Assembly (NCBI GenBank): GCA_002707085.1
Contig: PALY01000043.1
Span: 1 to 5,333, forward strand
Direction of reading: 5' to 3'
From: Deltaproteobacteria bacterium
GTDB taxonomy: Bacteria > Myxococcota_A > UBA796
DNA: 5,333 nucleotides
The notes beneath the pieces were generated by a model. It had not been told where the DNA came from and did no database searches. It saw only the letters and a program-made list of their open reading frames with translations. Positions 1 to 5,187 of the stretch are shown piece after piece (position 1 is the first letter of the stretch; the number at the start of each line of letters is the position of its first letter). The translations under genes and the position numbers were made by a program.

Positions 1-296
1 TGGGCGGCCGTGCGACGGCACCGAAATTGGTCGATTTACTGGACGATGAAGGCGGGCTTTTGGTTTGGTTTGTTGCCGGTGGAGATACGACGCGGACCGG
101 CGATATGGCCTTTCCTGCGATGGTGGTTCTTGAGGTTGATGCTTCAGGCTGCCCAATCGGGCGTGTTCCAGGATGTACGTTGACCGGAAATATTTTTGAT
201 GTGTTTGGGAACGACTTTGTGGGCATTACCCAGGAAACAGTCGATCCGTTTTCCACAGAGCCTTTTGTCGTCACACACATGAATGTGACTGGCTGA
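1..296 (+). CDS. TldD/PmbA-family protein, C-terminal end (5' truncated by window)
   Basis: Only the last 97 residues are inside the window; the frame is open from base 3 and ends at a TGA at 294-296. The TTG at 27 is probably an internal Leu codon, not a start, because the frame stays open upstream and already fits the family. The visible part matches the C-terminal beta-rich region of TldD/PmbA (TldE) proteins: a GGDTTRTGD segment (compare VTGD in PmbA), a hydrophobic strand, then LTGNIFDVF, which corresponds to the conserved GN-x-x-D/E step, and a final strand ending in MNVTG, like the KIAG end of PmbA. In known pairs, TldD is a zinc protease and PmbA/TldE its non-catalytic partner; together they process small peptides and unfolded substrates in the cytoplasm. 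The catalytic HExxxH region would lie upstream of the window, so active and inactive members cannot be told apart here. The gene converges on the tRNA-Asn unit. Assignment is by remembered family pattern only. Confidence 0.65.
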   Translation, partial: GGRATAPKLVDLLDDEGGLLVWFVAGGDTTRTGDMAFPAMVVLEVDASGCPIGRVPGCTLTGNIFDVFGNDFVGITQETVDPFSTEPFVVTHMNVTG

Positions 297-320
297 AGAT
301 AGGGCCAACCAGACCCATCA

Positions 321-358
321 ACGAAAAGAGGCCGGTCCCCACCCAAAGGGACCGACCT
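321..358 (-). terminator. Rho-independent terminator downstream of tRNA-Asn
   Basis: Read on the minus strand, an 11-bp stem (348-358 with 329-339, one G-T wobble, otherwise perfect and GC-rich) closes an 8-base loop and is followed by CTTTTCGTT. This is a classic intrinsic terminator. It lies 64 bases past the encoded CCA end of the tRNA and points toward the end of the plus-strand gene at 296. On the plus strand the same hairpin is followed by GCTCCTCGGG with no T-run, so it should stop only minus-strand transcription. Confidence 0.85.
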
Positions 359-422
359 GCTCCTCGGGTTCCGGGGGCAGGCGTTGGATGTAGGTCCTTC
401 GCGTGTCCGGAGGTGCAGAGAG

Positions 423-498
423 TGGCTGGGGCGGCTGGACTCGAACCAGCACCCTCCCGGGTAACAGCCGGGTGTCCTGCCAATTGGACCACACCCCA
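423..498 (-). tRNA. tRNA-Asn (anticodon GTT), CCA encoded
   Basis: A complete 76-nt cloverleaf reads on the minus strand. The acceptor stem pairs 492-498 with 427-433 (seven pairs, first pair U1-A72, one G-U). The D stem GUCC/GGAC pairs fully. The anticodon stem CCCGG/CCGGG carries the loop CTGTTAC, giving anticodon GTT (463-465) for Asn. The T arm is GCTGG-TTCGAGT-CCAGC. The discriminator base is G73 (426), as in E. coli tRNA-Asn, and the CCA end is encoded at 423-425. U1-A72 is also seen in tRNA-Gln, but the anticodon and G73 together support Asn. It appears to be transcribed alone, with the terminator at 321-358 closing the unit. No duplicated tRNA 3' end that would mark an integrated element was seen in the window. 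Confidence 0.96.
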
Positions 499-512
499 GC
501 AAAACTCTCCGC

Positions 513-547
513 GTGCGGTTCTTCCTCCAGTAGCAAACTGGCCGCAC
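513..547 (-). other. Bulged inverted repeat 14 bases 5' of tRNA-Asn
   Basis: Two nested inverted repeats stack into one hairpin. The outer arms GTGCGG (513-518) and CCGCAC (542-547) enclose the inner arms CCAGT (527-531) and ACTGG (537-541) around a 5-base loop. On one side the arms abut; on the other an 8-base bulge (519-526) separates them. Read in the direction of tRNA transcription, the bulge is AGGAAGAA. If the tRNA promoter lies in the AT-rich block further upstream, this structure would sit in the tRNA 5' leader and could guide processing. It could instead be a protein-binding site or part of a small RNA. The pairing is seen directly; any function is inference. Confidence 0.4.
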
Positions 548-628
548 AAATGAAATCGGACAGGAAATACCAACCTGTAGCTTTTCTTTGTTCTTTTTTA
601 ATTTATTTAATTTTAAGCATAAATAGGC

Positions 629-648
629 TTTGTAACTATATTTACAAA
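629..648. promoter_or_regulatory. Candidate operator palindrome around a -10-like hexamer
   Basis: TTTGTAA (629-635) and TTACAAA (642-648) are perfect inverted 7-base arms separated by six bases. The centre contains TATATT (637-642) on the plus strand, a 5/6 match to a sigma-70 -10, with a poor -35 (TAAGCA, 614-619) 17 bases upstream; on the minus strand it reads TATAGT. A palindrome placed over a -10 is a common repressor-site arrangement, and this one could control the M23 gene, 133 bases downstream. AT-rich DNA makes such repeats fairly likely by chance, so this is tentative. Confidence 0.25.
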
Positions 649-781
649 CTAACCTTAAAGTGATTTCAAGGCAGATACTTGACAGGGCCATAGAAAAAAG
701 TGACGCTGAATTACCCCCGCTGCATCTCTTGCACATCTTGTTCCTGCCGTTCTCCCCGCACCCCCCAGCACCATCTTTCAT

Positions 782-1828
782 ATGAACCACTCTTTTACGG
801 GTCGGCCTTGGCTTCTGTACGGCCTCCTGACCACGTCACTCTCGTTGAACTTGTACATGGTGACTCACCGTGCACCTACTGCAGCATTGTCTGCGGACGC
901 TGTAGAGATTGTTCAACCAGCCTCTGAAACTACGACCATCGGTCCTGTGACCGGAACGACGCGTGTGCCTGTTGAGGTTGTTCAGCCTACACAGGGTGAA
1001 GCGAAAAAGGTTCGTGTACCGATCCAAAGAGATGTGATCAGCAGTGACCCTGACTGGAACATTTTGGACGAAGAAGTCACCCATTCACTGGCTCGGACTT
1101 TCTCAAAAGCTGATGCGGACAAGGGCGCTCAACTCAGTGCTGCATATGCACGACTTTTTCACTGGGACATTGACCTTCGCAGGGATCTCCGGAAGGGAGA
1201 TCAAGTTCGAGTCGCTTGGAAAGAAACGGATCAAGGAATTGAGATTGCTGCAGCTTCCTTCAAGTCAGGCAAGCTTGGCCAAACGCTAAAGGCGTATCGT
1301 TTTCAGCGTCGTGGAGATGCATACCCCAGCTACTGGCAAGAAAACGGATCGGAGATCACCCGTCGTTTAAAGATCGATCCGCTTGCTGACTACGAAATGA
1401 TCACTGCCCTTTTACGGGACCGCCCAGGACATGATGGGATGGACTTTAAGGTGGATGTCGGAACGCCCATCCTCGCGACACGCGCTGGAACGGTGAAACG
1501 AACAAATTGGAATACGCGAAGCAATGGTAACTGTGTCGAGGTTCGGTTTTCTGACGGAACGCTCGCCAAATATCTGCACTTATCCAAGACCGGTGTGAAG
1601 CCCGGTCAGAAGGTCAAGCTTGGACAGGTACTCGGAGAGTCTGGAAACACTGGACACAGCACCGCACCGCACCTGCACTACCAACTCAACAAAGGCAAGC
1701 GTGTCTTGGACCCCATGGATTTCCATGGAATCACAGCGCGAGCCATTCAAACAGGAGAACGTGATGCTTTTGACAGCAATGTGGCGAGATTGGACGCGCT
1801 CCTCGGGAACGCCTTGGCAAGGCGCTAG
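782..1828 (+). CDS. M23-family peptidoglycan endopeptidase, MepM/Csd3-like, membrane-anchored
   Basis: The protein has 348 residues. One hydrophobic segment (about residues 10-27) should be an inner-membrane anchor or uncleaved signal; an A-x-A site near residue 40 is a possible cleavage point. Residues 41-90 look like a low-complexity linker. Residues 100-200 resemble the domain before the catalytic domain in MepM/YebA and Csd3, with FHWDIDLRRDLRKGDQVRV and an AYRF strand. The C-terminal M23 (LytM) domain shows all key residues: H217 and D221 (HxxxD) plus H299 as zinc ligands, and H266 and H297 (of HLH) as probable catalytic histidines. Such enzymes cut peptide cross-links in the periplasm to allow wall growth or shaping. 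Unlike MepM, the linker before HxxxD lacks the usual SRFG-type motif. ATG 782 is the first ATG after an in-frame stop at 707-709. No Shine-Dalgarno is seen; the leader is pyrimidine-rich. The TAG stop overlaps that of the opposing gene. Family is confident, cellular role less so. Confidence 0.93.
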   Translation: MNHSFTGRPWLLYGLLTTSLSLNLYMVTHRAPTAALSADAVEIVQPASETTTIGPVTGTTRVPVEVVQPTQGEAKKVRVPIQRDVISSDPDWNILDEEVTHSLARTFSKADADKGAQLSAAYARLFHWDIDLRRDLRKGDQVRVAWKETDQGIEIAAASFKSGKLGQTLKAYRFQRRGDAYPSYWQENGSEITRRLKIDPLADYEMITALLRDRPGHDGMDFKVDVGTPILATRAGTVKRTNWNTRSNGNCVEVRFSDGTLAKYLHLSKTGVKPGQKVKLGQVLGESGNTGHSTAPHLHYQLNKGKRVLDPMDFHGITARAIQTGERDAFDSNVARLDALLGNALARR

Positions 1829-3495
1829 GGTCGATCCGTTCGCGGACCCACAGCGTAGAGCACCGCCCCACCGTCGGGTAGGCGATCAACCGCCTCCGGC
1901 ACGCAGTCGTCCGATGCCGCGGCCTGTACGAGGGCCGACTCCTGAGGCTTGAGATTGTAAGTCCATGGAGGCGCTTGAGTAATCACCAGCATGTGGTGAC
2001 CGCAGGCTTGTAGAATCAATGAAGGCAATGCCTCAGTTCGTTCTTGGGCGATTTGCAGCCAAGCATGACGAAAGTTGACCTTTGGTAATAAAATATCGAG
2101 CGCTCCTGCGCTTTCATAGTCCATCGTGACAACTTCTTGGACATGGTTTTCCTGGAGCAATTCGACCAACCCTTGTTGGCCACTCTTGCTTACTGTGGGT
2201 CGTTTAATGGTGAGCAGTGCGGCATCCGTTTCTTTTATGGATTGGAAACCCGCAAATAGCCATGGGCATGCAAGAACAAGAACCCAACCCCAGCGTACCA
2301 AGCTTTTTGGGGGTGTGATGATCCCTGCAACCAGTTCCAAACTTAGGCCTGCGAGAATCATTAAGGTCGGTGTTGTGACCGCGAGATGGTGTAAATCCCG
2401 TGCAACCAACCAAACAATACCCACTTGTAGGATCAAAAGGACTGAACAAAACCGGGTTAGCGCCAATCGTGGGGAACCCTGCCTGTCTTTCCATGCGATG
2501 CTGCTCCCGACAATGATCAGGATCCATCCGCACAGCCGCAATGCGGAGAAGGGCTTGGGTGCATCAGCGCCCCAGGCTGCAGACAAGAAGCTGCTTGAGT
2601 CACCAAAGTAGCTAACGAGGGCAGACAAGGACTCTCTTGCAGGCCTGGCTTCTCCGGAAAGTGTGGCCCATACCCGATCGAATTGGAGCTTCGGGTAATC
2701 GTGACTGGGGATGTCGATGGGCATGGCCACATAATGATGAAACCAAGTGATGAAGAGAGGCGTCAGCGGAATCGTGGCGGCAAGAACAAGTGTCCATGCA
2801 CGATCGGGCAAGGGGGGATGGAGTCGTGGTTTGTCCCATCGCATGATGAAGGTTGTCAGCGCCAATGCCACCAATGTCAGAATAAATGTGAGTTTTGCCA
2901 TCAGGCCCAGGCCCACACCCAAGGCGAGTGCGGTCAAGCCATGGCGCCCTCCGGCCCAACGACGACTCCAAACAGCCCATAGACAGAGTAGACCGCAGGC
3001 TTGCAGGAGTACCTCTGTGCCTCCGAGTGTTCGATGGAAAAACACAAATATCCAGTCTGTTGAAAGCAGGAGTGCTGCTGCTGCTGCGGCGATTGCTGAA
3101 CCGTGTATTCGGAGGAATCGATAGATGAGGGTGATGAGTAAGGCTGCCAGCACCGTGTGTGCGATCACTGTGGTGTGAAACGATGCGCCATAGGCTGCGA
3201 GCAACCTGCTTGGCCAGTCTGATAGGCCTCCCGTGTAGCTATTTACAGCCAGGGGCAAAGATAGATCACCGATCTGTAGTCTTTCAATTGGGCGCGTGTA
3301 AGCCCCAATAAACGGACCCCATTGATGTGAATCTTCACCGGCGAATTCTATGGGGCCAGGATGTCCTGCCATCCAAGTCCAGGCGACTTCCCCTACGATG
3401 CCCATCTCGGTGATGAATCCAAAGGAAAGTGCAAAATAGAAGACAAGTGCGGTCGTCAAAATAACGGTAGGTAGGTTTCGCAAAATATAAAACAA
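1825..3495 (-). CDS. Multi-pass membrane protein, GT-C/GT39-like glycosyltransferase
   Basis: The protein has 556 residues and about ten membrane segments: roughly residues 10-29, 107-127, 133-152, 162-178, 184-217 (possibly two), 233-252, 319-335, 348-366, 371-391 and 401-416. A soluble tail of about 125 residues follows, probably outside the cytoplasm. The plan is that of GT-C enzymes (ArnT/GT39 type), which move a sugar from a polyprenyl-phosphate donor to an acceptor at the outer face of the inner membrane. The large first loop (30-105) carries acidic residues (E30, E36, E54-D55) where GT-C enzymes keep their catalytic Asp/Glu, but as ED rather than the usual DE. A later RDLHHLAVTTP resembles the conserved R-x-x-x...P helix start of the family. 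The start is TTG 3495, the first start after an in-frame TGA at 3505-3507; a weak GAG ribosome site lies eight bases upstream and the first helix needs this start. A run of Ala codons (near residues 134-142) comes from a GCT repeat. It diverges from the glycan cluster to its right. Donor and acceptor are unknown. Confidence 0.8.
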   Translation of the reverse strand: MFYILRNLPTVILTTALVFYFALSFGFITEMGIVGEVAWTWMAGHPGPIEFAGEDSHQWGPFIGAYTRPIERLQIGDLSLPLAVNSYTGGLSDWPSRLLAAYGASFHTTVIAHTVLAALLITLIYRFLRIHGSAIAAAAAALLLSTDWIFVFFHRTLGGTEVLLQACGLLCLWAVWSRRWAGGRHGLTALALGVGLGLMAKLTFILTLVALALTTFIMRWDKPRLHPPLPDRAWTLVLAATIPLTPLFITWFHHYVAMPIDIPSHDYPKLQFDRVWATLSGEARPARESLSALVSYFGDSSSFLSAAWGADAPKPFSALRLCGWILIIVGSSIAWKDRQGSPRLALTRFCSVLLILQVGIVWLVARDLHHLAVTTPTLMILAGLSLELVAGIITPPKSLVRWGWVLVLACPWLFAGFQSIKETDAALLTIKRPTVSKSGQQGLVELLQENHVQEVVTMDYESAGALDILLPKVNFRHAWLQIAQERTEALPSLILQACGHHMLVITQAPPWTYNLKPQESALVQAAASDDCVPEAVDRLPDGGAVLYAVGPRTDRP

Positions 3496-3514
3496 TGAAA
3501 AATCTCAAGGACAA

Positions 3515-3543
3515 AAGGTATTGATCCGTGCATATACTGTCAG
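3515..3543 (-). promoter_or_regulatory. Candidate sigma-70 promoter for the GT-C-like gene
   Basis: On the minus strand CTGACA (3538-3543, 5/6 match to TTGACA) is followed after exactly 17 bases by TACCTT (3515-3520, 3/6 match to TATAAT). Start of transcription would fall near 3508, leaving a very short leader before the TTG at 3495. It overlaps the plus-strand candidate at 3533-3538, so the two promoters could not easily be occupied at the same time. Confidence 0.35.
3533..3538 (+). promoter_or_regulatory. Candidate -10 element for the small protein/ligase cluster
   Basis: TATACT is a 5/6 match to the sigma-70 -10. The best -35-like hexamer, AGGACA (3508-3513), sits 19 bases upstream, a little far. 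Transcription would start near 3545, just ahead of the Shine-Dalgarno at 3547-3552, so the leader would be only about 13 bases long. Confidence 0.35.
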
Positions 3544-3546
3544 AGT

Positions 3547-3552
3547 AGGGAG
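3547..3552 (+). promoter_or_regulatory. Ribosome binding site that sets the GTG start of the small gene
   Basis: AGGGAG, five bases before GTG 3558, is a near-consensus Shine-Dalgarno. It is the main reason to treat the short frame that follows as a real gene with a GTG start. Confidence 0.65.
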
Positions 3553-3557
3553 AGTTT

Positions 3558-3710
3558 GTGAGCAAAGAGCGAAAACGGGGATGGCGAGAAAAGCTCGCAC
3601 AGTGGACCGATCAAGTCGTTGGTTGGGTGGATAGCTTGGTGGCACCGCCCGCCGAGCCTGCACCCATTCGCGTTCGACCAAGCAGACCCAATCCAAGCCG
3701 CCGAAGGTAA
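3558..3710 (+). CDS. Small basic protein (50 aa) with Trp-heptad amphipathic helix, unknown function
   Basis: A GTG start at 3558, placed five bases after AGGGAG, opens a 50-codon frame ending in TAA at 3708-3710. The family is not recognised. Residues 2-7 are highly charged (SKERKR). Residues 9-28 form a likely helix in which W9, L13, W16, V20, W23 and L27 follow a strict 3-4 spacing, so all three Trp lie on one face seven residues apart. From residue 29 the chain turns Pro-rich (APPAEPAP) and ends in a basic tail with RRR. There is no true membrane-spanning segment. The pattern suits a helix lying on a membrane surface or packing against a partner, for example the membrane protein encoded next. 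It is probably cotranscribed with the ligase-like gene, 11 or 44 bases downstream depending on that gene's start. Being shorter than common length cut-offs and starting with GTG, it could easily be missed. A chance frame remains possible, but the ribosome site and ordered residues argue against it. Confidence 0.62.
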   Translation: MSKERKRGWREKLAQWTDQVVGWVDSLVAPPAEPAPIRVRPSRPNPSRRR

Positions 3711-3721
3711 CGACCTGTACA

Positions 3722-5185
3722 ATGGTTCCACCCGACAAGACGGGTCAGGAATCGATGCTCGACCGACTACACAGATGGACTGAATGGGCGGGTGGCCCGC
3801 GTGTGCTGGCTGTGGTGTTGCTGGTGCAGATTGCAGCCTTGGGCTTGTTTGCACTCAAACCATTGGCTGCCATTTCGCTTGTGATTGCCATCGTTGGTGC
3901 GGTGATCGTTCTTGAACATCCGGTACTGGGTGTGGGCTTGTTGTTGGCCGCACGTCTGTTGAGTACGGGTGCCACGGTTTTTGTTCGCGTTGGTCGAATG
4001 GGGATTGGCCCATTTGAGCCCGTATTGTTGGTTTGCTTGGTGGCGTTGGTTGTTCATGCGGCACTGCATGGCACAACATTGTGGCGCCGGTGGCCATGGC
4101 GGACTCCGTTTATCGGAATCACAGCCTGGATTGCCTTGTCTCTACTTTGGAGTGAGAACCCAAGAGATGGGCTGTCCGATCTATTGCCATTGTTCATTGT
4201 ATTGGCCAATACGGTGGTGATCTTGGCCTTTATTCGTACGTGGGAACATTTTCGGTGGATGTTGTGGTTTTGGGTGGGTGCGTCAGTGCTTGTGGGTGTT
4301 CTCACCATCCTCTTCGATGCGGCAGGAATCTCGACCACTGAGGTTACTTTTCAGGCAGCGAGCGGTGGAGGTCGGGAAACGGGGCTGGGTCAACAACCAA
4401 ATTGGTTTGCGATGCACCTGATGTTCATCATTCATACTGCATTTGGTATGGCGCTTGTAGAGCGTCGTACTTGGTTGAAGATAGGCCTTGTTCTGGCTGG
4501 TTTTTTCGTTTTTGTGATGATGCTGAAGTCGGGTTCACGGGGAGGAGCTTACGCCACACTGATCGGTGGTGTGTTGGCCGCGCTTGCGCAGCCGTTGTTT
4601 CGGAAATGGTTTTTCCGGTTTTTGATTTTCACCGTGGTCATCTTTGCTGTGGGTATGGCCTTCGATGTGGGGGACTCTTCGAAAGCACTCAATCGAATTG
4701 TTAGCAATATGAGTCTTCGTCAGAATTATCGGCAGTTGAATTGGCTTGCATGTATCCAAATGTTTTCTGACACCTACGGATTGGGTGTGGGTGTGGGTGG
4801 ATACGAGGATTTATTGCCTCGATACAATAATTATGTGGCTCAATCGCTGTACACATATCCACATGGGATCGTATGGGAGGTCGTTGCACACTATGGAGCC
4901 GTTGGGTTGGCTTTGCTGGGCTGGTTGGTGATTTCGATCGTGCGTATGGCGGGAAAACTCATTGAATGGTCCCGAGGAACAGAGGCAGAGGTTTTTGCTT
5001 GGACGATGCCTGCGGCCATGTTGGGATATTTTGCCTGGTCGTTTGTGGAATTCACCCTTACCGAGAAGCCGTTCTGGGAGTTTTTGACTGTGTACACTGC
5101 TTTGTACTTGATCGTGAAGCGTCACCGTGAGCAACAAAAGCCGTTGCCAAGCTGGTCGCACCGATGGCGTTCGGAGGGGCAATAA
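3722..5185 (+). CDS. O-antigen ligase/polymerase-family membrane protein (Wzy_C-like)
   Basis: The protein has 487 residues from ATG 3722 and around 10-12 membrane segments spread over residues 28-465. Hallmarks of the O-antigen ligase/polymerase family are present in order: LGQQPNWFA (222-230), matching the usual G-x-x-NPN-x-x-A step; KSGSRGG (269-275), the SRG motif that opens the Wzy_C region, with R273; a large extracytoplasmic loop (about 314-385) with RQNYRQLNW and GLGVGVGGYEDLLPRY; and YPHGIVWEVVAHYG (379-392), with H381 where the family has its conserved H. Members join or polymerise undecaprenyl-linked glycans at the periplasmic face, onto lipid A (WaaL), proteins or growing polysaccharide (Wzy); which applies here cannot be said. 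ATG 3722 lacks a good ribosome site (AAGG is 14 bases away). ATG 3755 has AGGA four bases upstream and removes 11 residues of no obvious value, so it may be the true start. The cytoplasmic C-terminus is basic. The stop overlaps the next start. Confidence 0.88.
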   Translation: MVPPDKTGQESMLDRLHRWTEWAGGPRVLAVVLLVQIAALGLFALKPLAAISLVIAIVGAVIVLEHPVLGVGLLLAARLLSTGATVFVRVGRMGIGPFEPVLLVCLVALVVHAALHGTTLWRRWPWRTPFIGITAWIALSLLWSENPRDGLSDLLPLFIVLANTVVILAFIRTWEHFRWMLWFWVGASVLVGVLTILFDAAGISTTEVTFQAASGGGRETGLGQQPNWFAMHLMFIIHTAFGMALVERRTWLKIGLVLAGFFVFVMMLKSGSRGGAYATLIGGVLAALAQPLFRKWFFRFLIFTVVIFAVGMAFDVGDSSKALNRIVSNMSLRQNYRQLNWLACIQMFSDTYGLGVGVGGYEDLLPRYNNYVAQSLYTYPHGIVWEVVAHYGAVGLALLGWLVISIVRMAGKLIEWSRGTEAEVFAWTMPAAMLGYFAWSFVEFTLTEKPFWEFLTVYTALYLIVKRHREQQKPLPSWSHRWRSEGQ

Positions 5186-5187
5186 TG
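5173..5187 (+). promoter_or_regulatory. Strong ribosome site and TAATG stop-start overlap
   Basis: GGAGGGG (5173-5179) inside the end of the ligase-like gene lies five bases before ATG 5185. The ATG shares its A with the preceding TAA stop (5183-5185). This arrangement is typical of translational coupling, where ribosomes ending one gene re-start on the next, and it fixes the start of the downstream gene. Confidence 0.8.

Larger units (their letters stand above)
499..781. other. Divergent intergenic region between tRNA-Asn and M23 peptidase gene
   Basis: No convincing gene lies here. From the tRNA outward it holds the bulged hairpin at 513-547, a very AT-rich block (about 579-660) made mostly of T/A runs, a 20-base palindrome at 629-648, a lone TTGACA at 679-684, and a pyrimidine-rich leader (about 712-781) before the peptidase ATG. 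For the tRNA (minus strand), the best promoter found has TAAAAT as -10 at 610-615 with a poor -35 17 bases away, which would give a leader of about 100 bases containing the hairpin. The AT-rich block could also act as an UP element or curved DNA. An open frame of 37 codons from ATG 550 was considered and not called, as it lacks a ribosome binding site. Confidence 0.5.

Noticed and set aside
423..498. tRNA-Asn as an integration (att) site with an adjacent mobile element
   Set aside because: No integrase gene and no repeated copy of the tRNA 3' end were seen in the window, and the flanking genes look like core chromosomal genes.
560..600. Possible plus-strand terminator: ACAGG/CCTGT hairpin followed by T-rich sequence
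   Set aside because: The stem is only 5 bp with a 9-base loop, the T-run is broken by AGC and C, and no plus-strand gene ends just upstream.
550..663. 37-codon frame from ATG 550 with a hydrophobic middle
   Set aside because: It runs through the AT-rich block, where T-rich codons give false hydrophobic segments. There is no ribosome binding site, and the longer frame containing it crosses the tRNA gene antisense.
679..707. Perfect -35 hexamer TTGACA as promoter of the M23 gene
   Set aside because: At 16-18 base spacing there is no acceptable -10 (GACGCT at 17), so it was left as a note in the intergenic entry only.
2126..2611. 161-codon plus-strand frame opposite the GT-C-like gene, with several other long antisense frames across 2200-3130
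   Set aside because: These are shadows of the minus-strand membrane protein gene. Their translations are low-complexity or rich in Arg, Pro, Cys and His, and no family features are visible.
3072..3092. GCT/GCG triplet repeat
   Set aside because: It falls inside the GT-C-like gene and encodes an Ala run in a membrane helix on the opposite strand. It is too short to be treated as a separate repeat element.
4781..4800. GGGTGT tandem repeat
   Set aside because: It encodes the Gly-Leu-Gly-Val-Gly-Val-Gly-Gly segment typical of ligase-family loops and is explained by coding.
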